A stretch of DNA of 64,000 nt, taken from the NCBI RefSeq assembly GCF_006715305.1, contig NZ_VFMY01000001.1, positions 2,294,001 through 2,358,000 on the forward strand. The letters run 5' to 3'. The notes beneath the pieces are model-generated. The model worked only from the letters and a program-made list of their open reading frames with translations, searched no databases and was not told where the DNA came from. This DNA is from Arthrobacter sp. SLBN-100. GTDB taxonomy: Bacteria; Actinomycetota; Actinomycetes; Actinomycetales; Micrococcaceae. A program made the translations under genes and the position numbers. Of this stretch, positions 51,874 through 60,385 are shown piece after piece. Each line of letters opens with the position of its first letter. Position 1 is the first letter of the stretch.

Positions 51874-53394
51874 CTAGATAGAGCTGGCGAGCTGTGCCGT
51901 CTTGCGCAGGTCCCTGGATGCGGCGAACTCTTCGGCTGGTGCGTTCTCCTGGTATTCGACGAGCTCCACGTGATGTTCCACTAAGGCGTGCTTTACCGCT
52001 GCCGGGGTGGCGTAGAAGTATTCACGGCGTAGGTTCACCAAGTTCACGCGCTGGGCGGCAAATTTCTGGTGAAGCATGGTTTCAACGCCTACCGCGTCCT
52101 TGGAGAAGAACAGCGCGTGCACATCGAAGAGGAATGGCACGGATGCGTCACCCAGTTCCCGCACACGGTCCATGGGGTTGAGCCGGCGCGTCATGCCGAT
52201 CTTGACGACCCCGTCACCAAATGCCCCGAGGTTGGAGATGACATACACATAGCCGGCGCGGGTATTGAGCGCGTTATCTTCGGCGTCCGCTAGCTTTGCC
52301 TCAGCCTCGTCCAGCTGTTCCTGAACTCGTTGTACTCCTTCAAGGTCTCCGGCGGACTGGAGCTGGATAAGCACGTTGGCGTAGTGATCCACTTCCTTCT
52401 TCTGCTTGGCCTTCAGCGCTTCCCATTCGCGCTGGGCCTTGACTGCCTCGCGGGCTTCGGCGCGGGCTTCGGCCTCTAGCTGCTTCTGGATGGCAACGGC
52501 TTCCAGGTGCCGGGCAGCGAGTTCGAGCTCCTTCTCGCGTAATCCGTGGAAGGCGCTGGTGATTTGAAGACCGATCATGGTTCCGCGTTTGGCGATCTGC
52601 TCTCGGGCCTTCTCGAGCCGGGCCGCGGCCGTATGCAGGCTCCCAGCCTTCACCGTTTTCACGCAGTTCTCGGCTTCGGCATTGTAGGCGCGCAGCAGGA
52701 GCGCGGAAAGGTCGCGGACGAACTTGGAACCTTCCCTCGTGGAACCATTGAACGTGAATCCGGAGACAGTGGTGACCGCGGTTTTATCACGCAGCTTCTC
52801 CTTGATTCTGGCGCGAACTGCGGTCAGCTCGTCGGCGAGTTTGACCGACGTCTCGGCAGGATGCTCGTAGTCGTAGAACCCGATGTTGTGGCGGTCGGCG
52901 ACCTGTCGGACGTCAAGGACCTCACCTCGGACCGCGGCCAGTTCGGCGTTGGCCGCCGCCAACTCTCGTTCAGCGGATGCAATTTGGCGTGCCAGATCGG
53001 CAACATGGCGTTCCTTGGACAAAGTGTCCAGGGCCCCGAGTCTCTGCAGGTCGGCGAGCATCTGTGCGTTCGCGATATAGACCTCTTCCGCATACTGCTT
53101 CAGGCCCTTGGCCGGCACAGGCGGGGCGCCCAAACTGGTTCGATAAGTGTTCTCAGCACTTACCCCGAACCCTTCAGCAGGGGCGCCGAAGGATTTCTTG
53201 TACTGCTTCAGTACGTCCAGCAAGACCCACAGCACGCCTCCTGCGAGGAGGAGGCTAGCGGGGAATGCTTCGGACGGAAGGAAGGCAATGAGCACCAAAC
53301 AGGCGCACGCGAAGGCGATGTGCCTAGCAAAGCCCGCAGGCTTCTTCTTCGATTTCTCCGGTTCCGGCGCAGGGCCGGACGACAGGTCGGACAT
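51874..53394 (-). CDS. DUF4041 protein with C-terminal GIY-YIG (T5orf172) domain
   Basis: A 506-residue protein. Two hydrophobic segments lie near 25-65. A long charged helical or coiled-coil region follows (about 120-400), with VSGFTFNGSTREGSKFVRDLSALLLRAYNAEA in the DUF4041 part. The C-terminus reads AGYVYVISNLGAFGDGVVKIGMTRRLNPMDRVRELGDASVPFLFDVHA, a GIY-YIG nuclease-like T5orf172 domain with Y-V-Y-V-I and K-I-G-M-T-R. GGGGGAACC precedes the ATG. Such proteins occur in phages and accessory islands; a membrane-linked nuclease role in defence or competition is possible but unproven. Confidence 0.85.
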   Translation of the reverse strand: MSDLSSGPAPEPEKSKKKPAGFARHIAFACACLVLIAFLPSEAFPASLLLAGGVLWVLLDVLKQYKKSFGAPAEGFGVSAENTYRTSLGAPPVPAKGLKQYAEEVYIANAQMLADLQRLGALDTLSKERHVADLARQIASAERELAAANAELAAVRGEVLDVRQVADRHNIGFYDYEHPAETSVKLADELTAVRARIKEKLRDKTAVTTVSGFTFNGSTREGSKFVRDLSALLLRAYNAEAENCVKTVKAGSLHTAAARLEKAREQIAKRGTMIGLQITSAFHGLREKELELAARHLEAVAIQKQLEAEARAEAREAVKAQREWEALKAKQKKEVDHYANVLIQLQSAGDLEGVQRVQEQLDEAEAKLADAEDNALNTRAGYVYVISNLGAFGDGVVKIGMTRRLNPMDRVRELGDASVPFLFDVHALFFSKDAVGVETMLHQKFAAQRVNLVNLRREYFYATPAAVKHALVEHHVELVEYQENAPAEEFAASRDLRKTAQLASSI

Positions 53395-53510
53395 GGTTCC
53401 CCCAATAGTCGAGCAATTATTCTCGAACCGTAGCAGCCCGGACCGACAGAAAGGCCTAGGTGACGGAACACTGACTCCAGCCGGAACTGCACCGAGGAGC
53501 CGCAAACGCG

Positions 53511-53543
53511 CGGCAACGACTGCCGGACCTCCCGCCGTCGCCT
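53511..53543. repeat. Degenerate dispersed palindrome
   Basis: CGGCAACGACTGCCGGACCTCCCGCCGTCGCCTG keeps the right arm nearly intact, while the left arm has several changes. It is followed by TGCTGCCGCTCCCCTACGGTGCCGAC, the same flank as the copies at 19954 and 45128. Confidence 0.65.
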
Positions 53544-53749
53544 GTTTTAGTTTGCTGCCGCTCCCCTACGGTGCCGACCGGCCGCCGTCTGACGCTGGGA
53601 AAGCGCGGATGACGTTGGTGCCATGGTGCTGAGCATGAAGGTAATGGACGCGGCGAGCTGCATGGCAGTGGCGGGTGTGGGGACGGAGGCCTGCATCAGC
53701 GGGCCGAGGCGTTCGGCCGCGAAGTGGCATCCCCAGTTGACCATGGGGC
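53544..53749. other. Remnant sequence between palindrome and metH fragment
   Basis: Related to 45162-45260 but about 100 bp longer. On the minus strand one open frame (MVNWGCHFAAERLGPLMQAS onward) runs without a start or a recognised domain. It looks like the end of a lost gene that became joined to the metH fragment. Confidence 0.5.
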
Positions 53750-54124
53750 GCCGGATGCCGCGGGTCACGTTGGCCTGCTTGCAGCCGTTGACGGCGGCTT
53801 TGGTCTGCAGGAGGTCCTAGCTGGTTTCGATGAGGAATGCGTCCGCGCCCCCGTCGATGAGGCCCTCGGCCTGCAGGGCGAAGGTCTGCTTGAGGTAGTC
53901 GTAGGTGGTGTGGCCGAGGCTGGGGAACTTGGTGCCCGGCCCTGTCGAGCCCAGGACCCAGCGCACACGTCCGTCTATTTTTTCTGCCGCTTCGGCTCGC
54001 GGCCCTGCAGCATGGTGCCCATCGCGCCGTCGGCAATGACAACCCGGTGGTTCACGGCATCCAGGAGCTCCTGCGCGCGGGCAGGGCGGGGAACGGACTC
54101 AATATCAAGCGCAAAACGAGGCAT
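53750..54124 (-). pseudogene. metH: 5' fragment of metH (second, broken copy)
   Basis: The DNA from 54124 downward repeats the first 600 bp of metH (44432-45032) with about 226 bp missing. The start MPRFALDIESVPRPAR is the same. After GTMLQGR the reading frame shifts at the deletion. Further on, an in-frame comparison shows the metH codon CAG of ETSQDLLQ changed to TAG. The fragment ends near 53750 where sequence unrelated to metH begins. The upstream region, including TAACCT before the start, is also similar. It lies in the same orientation as intact metH, 8.7 kb away. Confidence 0.9.
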
Positions 54125-54772
54125 CAAACAAGGTTACGCCGCGCGACCTACTACATTGCTTAGTGTTTCTGTCTGCTATGTAGGGGGTGGGTTGCGAGGG
54201 ATGTTCCGCTTCGCAGTTCAAGTCCCGGCTTAGCGGAGAGTTGTATTAAAGTTCGTTAGCAGCGCGGACGACGGCAGGAGGTCGTCTGCGTTCAGCAGGT
54301 GCAAAATGGCCGAAAGGGAGCTTCTCCCGGCTCAGATGTCTGGGCATTTGAAGGACCTTAGGTCGTACACTCGGCGGGAAACTGCTGCCAGCAGGAAATT
54401 TCCCTACGTTGAGTGATTGCCGACGGTGTAAAAGAGTCCACTACGGACGGCCTCGCATGTGTGCGGACAGGACATTCGATGCAGTCCAGAACCGCACCCG
54501 GTAGCTGGGGTTGCGATGCCGACCCGACTCTGAACAATGCAGCGGCGCTATGGTGGCGCTCGGCCAGCTGGATCAGTTTGTCTATGAGCGTGGGGGGTCC
54601 GCACACCGGCACCTGGCGGCAAACTGCTCAGCTTGGAAGCAGGCGCACGCGAACACGTCGATAGGGATGAAACCGTGAAATCCGTCTGTATAGGACAGCG
54701 GCCTCTTCCGAGACCGAAGCATTCCGCGTTTTACTAGCAAAAAGTTCTTCCGAGGCATATAAGCTCAAGCTC
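54125..54772. other. Gap with metH leader remnant and decayed repeat
   Basis: The first 80 bp resemble the DNA upstream of intact metH. A shortened palindrome lies at 54264-54290. The rest has short frames on both strands but nothing that looks like a real protein. It includes the promoter of the AlbA_2 gene, with TATAAG at about 54759. Confidence 0.55.
54264..54290. repeat. Shortened copy of dispersed palindrome
   Basis: CGCGGACGACGGCAGGAGGTCGTCTGCG keeps the outer arms (CGCGGACGAC / GTCGTCTGCG, one mismatch) but has lost most of the inner right arm. Confidence 0.6.
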
Positions 54773-56158
54773 GTGGAGATACGGAAAATTAGCGAAGCGG
54801 AAGCTCTTGCACTTATAACGCGCGAGGAATCCCTTTTATGGGATCAGAAAAGCGCACGGAGCAACGGAGCCGTTGTAGAGAAGATTGCTGTGGCGTTCGC
54901 AAACGCTGATGGCGGCGAATTCATCCTCGGAGTCGAGGATGCGAAAGCTGGCGGGACGATAGAGCGCTGGCAGGGATTTGCGTCCATCGAAGACACAAAT
55001 CATGTACACCAGTCCCTTGCAGGCGGCGTTCAACCACCTGTTCCCTTCTCCTACGAGAACCTTCAAATCCAGGGGCGTGAAGCACAGGGCATCGCTTGTC
55101 TAATCCGAGTCGAGAAAAGCGTGGACGTTCACTACACGTCTGGAAACAAATGCTTAATTCGACGGGCTGCCAGTTCAAGAGAACTTGTCGGTCAGGCAGT
55201 GACAGATCTTCAGCTTTCCAAAGGCACAAAGAGCTACGAAGACCAGTTGCTGGCTGACTACGATGTTGCAGAGTTTGCGGATGAAGTGGAGTTGGAATTT
55301 TTTCTCAAGTCCTACAGCCCCAGTACGGGCCCCCAAGAACTTGTTCGCAAGGAGAGATTGGCGGACCGTTCGACTGGCCAATGCAAGGTGGCCGCGGCAG
55401 TATTATTTGCCGAGCACCCTACCGGGCTGGTACCCAAGCGCTGTGCCGTCAAGATCTCCCGGTACAACACCACGGGAGAACCTAGACGAGAACACCTCGC
55501 CTTCGAGCCGATCACTGTCAACGGGCCCGCTCGAAAGCTGATAGAGGAGACGCTCGTAGAGACGACGAGAATCATCGAGTCGGTCTCCGTACTCCAACCC
55601 GATGGCTCGATGGAACCGATGAAGTACCCACCTGAAGCGCTGAAAGAAATCATCGTGAACGCGATCATTCACCGTGACTACAACATTTCCGATGATGTTC
55701 GGGTTTCGATCTTTGACAACCGGGTTGAGGTATTGAGTCCCGGAGGCCTGCCGGGACAAATGACGTTAGAGCTGTTGTTTAAGGAACGCGCTTCCCGGAA
55801 CCCAAAGATACTAAGGCTCTTGAACCGTTACGATGATCCCCCTAACAAGGACTTCGGTGAGGGACTGCGCACCGCTCGTGAAAAAATGACCGAGGCCAGG
55901 CTAAAAGAGCCTAGATTCTCGGTCGAAGGCAACTACTTCGTGGCGGTTCTGCCCCACGACAAGTTAGCCCGTCCCGAAGAACTGGTGATGGAGTATCTTG
56001 AATCCCACGCGGAGATTACCAACAAGGTGGCAAGAGACCTTACGGGTATTCAGTCAGAAAACTCGATGAAAGACGTGTTCTATTCCCTGCGAGACGTCAA
56101 TAAAATTGAACGTGTCCCTGATAAGGCGGGAAGATCAGCCGCCTGGAGAAAGGTCTGA
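54773..56158 (+). CDS. AlbA_2 / HATPase_c_4 ATP-binding regulator-like protein
   Basis: A 461-residue protein. The N-terminal AlbA_2 (Schlafen AAA_4) domain shows VEKIAVAFANADGGEFILGVED near 35-57. The GHKL-type HATPase_c_4 domain has LKEIIVNAIIHRDYNISDDV, FDNRVEVLSPGGLPGQM and FGEGLRTAREKM, and the C-terminus looks like a winged helix. Many members are annotated as transcription regulators or found in defence islands. The GTG at 54773 follows TATAAG by about 10 bases with no Shine-Dalgarno, so the message may be almost leaderless. Base use is lower in GC than in neighbours, a sign of transfer. Confidence 0.87.
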   Translation: MEIRKISEAEALALITREESLLWDQKSARSNGAVVEKIAVAFANADGGEFILGVEDAKAGGTIERWQGFASIEDTNHVHQSLAGGVQPPVPFSYENLQIQGREAQGIACLIRVEKSVDVHYTSGNKCLIRRAASSRELVGQAVTDLQLSKGTKSYEDQLLADYDVAEFADEVELEFFLKSYSPSTGPQELVRKERLADRSTGQCKVAAAVLFAEHPTGLVPKRCAVKISRYNTTGEPRREHLAFEPITVNGPARKLIEETLVETTRIIESVSVLQPDGSMEPMKYPPEALKEIIVNAIIHRDYNISDDVRVSIFDNRVEVLSPGGLPGQMTLELLFKERASRNPKILRLLNRYDDPPNKDFGEGLRTAREKMTEARLKEPRFSVEGNYFVAVLPHDKLARPEELVMEYLESHAEITNKVARDLTGIQSENSMKDVFYSLRDVNKIERVPDKAGRSAAWRKV

Positions 56159-56167
56159 CTCTCGCTC

Positions 56168-56197
56168 TCCGTGGCCGCTGCCAACTGCGACCACGGA
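56168..56197. terminator. Hairpin between convergent genes
   Basis: TCCGTGG and CCACGGA form a 7-bp stem around a 16-base loop, 10 bp after the AlbA_2 gene. It has no T-run and the role is inferred from position. The remaining gap to 56309 shows nothing else. Confidence 0.35.
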
Positions 56198-56309
56198 ACG
56201 ACGGCGCTGCGGTCTTCACTTGCGTGGGATGAATAAGGCAATCAGCATCGAGAAGGAAACCTCGTCCTTAGTTCAAGGCTGAAAGTCTGGAGCGGCCGAT
56301 CGCGCTAGT

Positions 56310-57116
56310 TCAATTATCACCATGCTTGCCTATGACGATATTCGTGGAAGACGTCCAGGGAGAAATTGGGGTTCCGGTGACGCCAAGGGAACTGTCACCC
56401 GATGACGAAAAAAAGTTGATACCCCTTGAACTGGCGGAGCGGCGCTGATCGGATAGTTGCTTCTCCAGCTCGGCGATTTTTGCTTTTGCATCCTGGTCTC
56501 CCGCGGCCTGCTTAGCCTTTTGGAGCTCAATCTCACTGGTAAGCGTGTCAATGGACGCCCTGGATGTTCCCAGCTCGTCAAAGGCGCGTCGAAGTGCGTC
56601 CTCATAATCTTCGGGCAGCATCTCCCGCCAATCAGAGTTCGCATCCTTGATGTTGTGTGAAAGAAGTTGAAGCTGGGTCATCAAGCCCTTTAGCCAGATA
56701 AGTTCCTCCACGTTAGCGCTAGCGTCCTCCTGACATCTCTTCAACCTCGCATCCACGCCCGTCGCTACCACTTCAAGGGCTTGCTGGAGGGAGTCAACGC
56801 GGCGTAGAGCAGGCCGGGCTAGTTGCTCGTATTCCTTCCGCGCCTGCATCTGGTTGAAGTGAGCGCTGACGATGAATGAACCGATGCTAGACAAAACAAA
56901 GGTAATAGCACTGAAAAGAGTCGTTTCCAATCCGGTCAAGTCCCTAGTGAGAGCTTGCTGGATCGTCTGCCAAAGGGCCACGGCCGAAAGGACAACCAGA
57001 AGGATCCCGACCCACGAATTGGGGCTTAGGTTGCTTCCTCGCGAGGATTTCTTCTTGGAAACGCCGGTCACAGTTTTCCGGGTATCCGATTTTTCAGGCG
57101 TATCAATTTGTGTCAC
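56310..57116 (-). CDS. Membrane protein with cytoplasmic coiled coil, unknown
   Basis: A 268-residue protein with a short basic head, two hydrophobic segments (about 35-52 and 65-85) and a long charged helical region (about 95-225) that includes IELQKAKQAAGDQDAKAKIAELEKQL, a clear coiled coil. A Ser/Gly-rich tail ends it. I know no named family. It faces the AlbA_2/HATPase gene, and both have lower GC than the core genes. A membrane-anchored effector or sensor in an accessory island is possible, but there is no direct evidence. Confidence 0.7.
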   Translation of the reverse strand: MTQIDTPEKSDTRKTVTGVSKKKSSRGSNLSPNSWVGILLVVLSAVALWQTIQQALTRDLTGLETTLFSAITFVLSSIGSFIVSAHFNQMQARKEYEQLARPALRRVDSLQQALEVVATGVDARLKRCQEDASANVEELIWLKGLMTQLQLLSHNIKDANSDWREMLPEDYEDALRRAFDELGTSRASIDTLTSEIELQKAKQAAGDQDAKAKIAELEKQLSDQRRSASSRGINFFSSSGDSSLGVTGTPISPWTSSTNIVIGKHGDN

Positions 57117-57153
57117 TGCTTTAGACTAACGCCCCGCCTGGACGGTGGAGAGT

Positions 57154-57852
57154 TTAAACCTCCGCCGCAGGCGCCGCGAACTGGGCGTCATACAACCGCG
57201 CGTGCGCCCCGCCCGCAGAGAGCAGCGAAGCATGCGTCCCCTGCTCCACGATCTGCCCGGCCTCAATCACCAGGATGAGGTCGGCGTCGCGGATGGTGGA
57301 CAGGCGATGAGCAATCACAAAAGAAGTCCGGTCGGACCGCAAGGCACTCATCGCCTTCTGCACCAGCACCTCAGTCCGGGTATCCACTGAAGACTTCGCC
57401 TCGTCCAGAATCAAAACCGACGGCCGGGCCAGGAACGCCCGGGCAATCGTCAGCAGCTGCTTCTCCCCCGCGGACACGTTGGCGCCCTCGTCATCCAGCA
57501 CAGCGTCGTGCCCATCCGGCAGCGACCGCACGAACCGGTCCACGTACGTCGCCCGCGCAGCTTCCGAAATTTCAGATTCAGTAGCCGAAGGCCGGCCATA
57601 TGCAATGTTGTCCCGGATGGTCCCGCCGAACAGCCACATATCCTGCAGCACCATCCCCAGCCGCGAGCGCAGCTCGCGCCGCGGCACCGAGGTGACGTCC
57701 ACGCCGTCGAGCGTTATCCGCCCCGCGTCCAGCTCATAGAACCGCATCATCAGGTTCACCAGCGTGGTCTTGCCCGCCCCGATAGGCCCCACAATCGCCA
57801 CTGTCTGCCCCGGCTCCGCAACCAGTGAAAGCCCACTAATCAGCGGCTTGTC
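57154..57852 (-). pseudogene. 3' fragment of an ABC exporter gene (second copy)
   Basis: These 699 bp match 62563-63261, the ATPase end of the intact ABC exporter, with equal length and roughly 90% or higher identity by eye. The fragment begins abruptly at the GGCTTGTC junction with no start codon. It retains Walker A as GPIGAGKTT (Thr to Ile), Walker B as [10 protein letters not shown] (Thr to Lys) and signature VSAGEKQ. Without a membrane domain it cannot be a transporter. It lies in the same direction as the intact gene with the vanillate genes between them. Confidence 0.88.
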
Positions 57853-57961
57853 GCCCCCGGCGCCTCTCCTCGTCCGGCTTCACCGGCACGCCTCTTTGAG
57901 ACGGGACGCACGGTACGTTCAGCGCAAGCGGCTACTTAGCAGCGGGCGTAGCCGACACGAA

Positions 57962-57999
57962 GCTGGGTGCTGTCCCGAGGCCCAGGGCCAGCACCCAGC
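57962..57999. terminator. Hairpin after the vanillate transporter gene
   Basis: GCTGGGTGCTG and CAGCACCCAGC form a perfect 11-bp stem around a 16-base loop, 6 bp after the stop of the MFS gene on the minus strand. There is no T-run. It probably ends or stabilises the van operon message. Confidence 0.6.
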
Positions 58000-58005
58000 G
58001 TAGTT

Positions 58006-59352
58006 TTATCGCGTGGTCGTCGTAGACTCAGAGCTTTCGCTAGCAGGGGAACCAGTTTCCCTGTAGGGGCGCAGCCGACGCAGGGCGACGGCCGCGAGGA
58101 GGACCACCACAGCCACGCCGATGTAGAGCTGCGGGGGCTTCCACCCACTGTCGAGCAGTGCGCCGACGGTGATGGGAGCGAGGATCGCGCCGGCCCGGCC
58201 GACGCCGATACCCCACCCCACGCCTGTGGTGCGGACGCCGGGCTCGTAGGTCATGGGAGCCACAGTGTATAGGCCGGCAATACAGCCATTGACGAGCATC
58301 CCAACGACGACGCCGGAGCCGAACGCCAGCAGGGGCACTGAGGTGGTGGTGATGAAGAGGACGAGGGTCGCCGCGGAGAGCACCGTGAAGGCCATCAGGG
58401 TCAACCGCTCGTCCCACCGGGTGGTGAGGGCACCGTAGAGCAGCGAGCCGAAGGTGCCGCCCATGGTGAGCATGAGCCCGCCGATGATGCCCTGTTGTTC
58501 GGTCATCCCTGATTCCACGAGCAGGCGGGGAGTCCACGAGTTGGCGAAGTAGAAGCCGAACATGATGACGAAGAAGGAGATCCATAGCAGGATGCTGGCC
58601 GTACGGTAGCGGGGGCTCAGGAGCGTGGCCACACTGCCCTGCTGCCTGCCTGTGCTGATGGGGGCTGGGTCGAGTTCAACGTTACCTTCAAGGCGCATGC
58701 GCCGGGCGATGCGCTGGAGCTTTTCGACGGCGTTCTGCGGGCGCCGGGTGCGCAGGTAGTCTACGGATTCGGGTATCAGGGCGACGACGAGGGCTATCGC
58801 CACGAGGGTCAGCAGGCCACCGGTGAGGAACACGGATCGCCACCCGAAGGCGGGGATGAGTTGGGTCGCGCCCATGCCGCCAAGCGTGGCGCCCACGCCG
58901 TAGCCGGCGGTGAAGATGCTCACGGCCATACCGCGGCGGCGGGCGCTGGCGTACTCGCTCGTGATCACGGTCGCGGAGGCAAGAATGCCGCCCACGCCCA
59001 GGCCCGTGACGATCCGCCACAGGCCGAGCTCGAAGGCGGAATTCGCCGTCGTCGACAAAAACAGGCCAAGGGCGTTGATAGCCAGCGCGACGATGAGGAT
59101 CTTGCGCCGGCCGTAGCGGTCGGCGAATGGCCCCAGGACGAGTGAGCCCACGGCCATGCCGATGAGGCCCGCGCTGAGGAGCCAGCCGAGTTGGGTGCCG
59201 GAGAGCCCGAATTCTTTAGTCACGGACGTAGCTGTGAAGGCCATGGCCAGCACGTCGTAGCCGTCGAGGGCGTTGAGGAAGGTGGTCACTGCGATGATGA
59301 GCCACTGGTATGACGACATTTTAGATGCGTCGATCTGGTGTCGGATGTCCAT
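58006..59352 (-). CDS. vanK: Aromatic-acid MFS transporter (VanK/PcaK type)
   Basis: A 448-residue permease of the aromatic acid:H+ symporter (AAHS) family. The first segment contains IIAVTTFLNALDGYDVLAMAFTA with the conserved DGYD, and GPFADRYGRRK follows in the loop between helices 2 and 3. It lies 14 bp after the reductase gene in the order oxygenase, reductase, transporter, as in the vanABK operon of Corynebacterium glutamicum. It most likely imports vanillate or related methoxybenzoates. Confidence 0.88.
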   Translation of the reverse strand: MDIRHQIDASKMSSYQWLIIAVTTFLNALDGYDVLAMAFTATSVTKEFGLSGTQLGWLLSAGLIGMAVGSLVLGPFADRYGRRKILIVALAINALGLFLSTTANSAFELGLWRIVTGLGVGGILASATVITSEYASARRRGMAVSIFTAGYGVGATLGGMGATQLIPAFGWRSVFLTGGLLTLVAIALVVALIPESVDYLRTRRPQNAVEKLQRIARRMRLEGNVELDPAPISTGRQQGSVATLLSPRYRTASILLWISFFVIMFGFYFANSWTPRLLVESGMTEQQGIIGGLMLTMGGTFGSLLYGALTTRWDERLTLMAFTVLSAATLVLFITTTSVPLLAFGSGVVVGMLVNGCIAGLYTVAPMTYEPGVRTTGVGWGIGVGRAGAILAPITVGALLDSGWKPPQLYIGVAVVVLLAAVALRRLRPYRETGSPASESSESTTTTR

Positions 59353-59366
59353 GGTACTGATGCCTC

Positions 59367-60368
59367 TCAGGGGACGTCGATGGTGAGGACGGCGGGGCGG
59401 GGTGCCGGGACTGTGCCCGGCTCGGTGGCGACCACGCGGGAGACGCAGCAGCACATCTTCGTGTTGGGTTCCTTTTGCCGGTCGGAGTAGAAGACGTCGC
59501 GGTGGTCGATTCGCCCGGCGAGCTCAAGGACCTTGACCTGGCACAGTCCGCACTCACCCTTGCGGCAATCGAACATCATGTCTACGCCTTCGCGTTGGAG
59601 TGCCTCGAGCACGGACTCGTCCGAGCCGACAGAGGCCTCCACCCCGAGCCGCGGTATTCGGACGGTGAAGGGTTCAGGCTGGTACCAGCCGCTGTTGCCG
59701 AAGGTCTCGTAGCGCAGGCTCGTGGGGTCGAGCTCCCGCTCTATCCAGGCGCGGCGTACGGCGTCCATGAGCCGGATGGGCCCGCACATGTAAAGCTCGG
59801 CGTTCTCGGGGACTGAACCCACGAGGGCTTGGACGTCCAGGGAGGTGCCTTCCGCATCGACGTGCGCCTCGAAACGGTCCCCGTGCACGGCGGCGAGGTC
59901 GTCGAGGTAGGCCATCGCCTCCCGGGAACGAGCTACGTAAATTAGGCGATAGTCGGCTCCGAGGCGCCGCAGCAGCGCGGCCATCCCGGCGATAGCGGTG
60001 ATGCCGATGCCGCCGGCCAGCAGGACGTATGAGGGTGCCCCGATACGCAGCGGAAAGTTCTGCAGCGGCTGGGTGATCGCCAGGACCTGCCCGGGCTTGA
60101 GCGAGTGCATGAACACGGAGCCTCCCCGGGAGGTTGGCGTCCGAAAGACGCTGAGGGCGAGGTGCGTGCCGTCCTCAGCAGCGTCGACCACGGAGTAGGA
60201 GCGGACGTGCTCTTCGCCTTCGATGGTGGTGCAGACGTCCACGTGCTCGCCCGGCCGCACCGCGCAGGGGCGTTCCGGGCGCAGGATGATGCGGCGGATG
60301 TTCTCGGCGACGTCGGACACGGAGTCGACGACCGCCTGCTGCCAGACAATGTGGTGGGAATCGGCCAC
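59367..60368 (-). CDS. vanB: Vanillate O-demethylase reductase-type subunit
   Basis: A 333-residue iron-sulfur flavoprotein of the phthalate-dioxygenase-reductase type. It has a flavin domain with the HVRSYSVVDAAEDGTHLALSVF signature, an NAD domain (LLAGGIGITAIAGMAALLRRL, MCGPIRLMDAVRRAW) and a C-terminal plant-type [2Fe-2S] domain (DCRKGECGLCQ with a further Cys in MCCCVSR). It passes electrons to the Rieske oxygenase encoded just upstream. Confidence 0.92.
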   Translation of the reverse strand: MADSHHIVWQQAVVDSVSDVAENIRRIILRPERPCAVRPGEHVDVCTTIEGEEHVRSYSVVDAAEDGTHLALSVFRTPTSRGGSVFMHSLKPGQVLAITQPLQNFPLRIGAPSYVLLAGGIGITAIAGMAALLRRLGADYRLIYVARSREAMAYLDDLAAVHGDRFEAHVDAEGTSLDVQALVGSVPENAELYMCGPIRLMDAVRRAWIERELDPTSLRYETFGNSGWYQPEPFTVRIPRLGVEASVGSDESVLEALQREGVDMMFDCRKGECGLCQVKVLELAGRIDHRDVFYSDRQKEPNTKMCCCVSRVVATEPGTVPAPRPAVLTIDVP

Positions 60369-60385
60369 GGTGGGTCTCCTCCTGC

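Noticed and set aside
54205..54240. tRNA-like T-loop (GTTCAAGTCCC) near the metH fragment
   Set aside because: The flanking bases do not form a T-stem and no D-arm, anticodon arm or acceptor stem can be placed.
54358..54664. Small open frames on both strands before the AlbA_2 gene
   Set aside because: No ribosome site, no family resemblance, and both strands are open over the same stretch.
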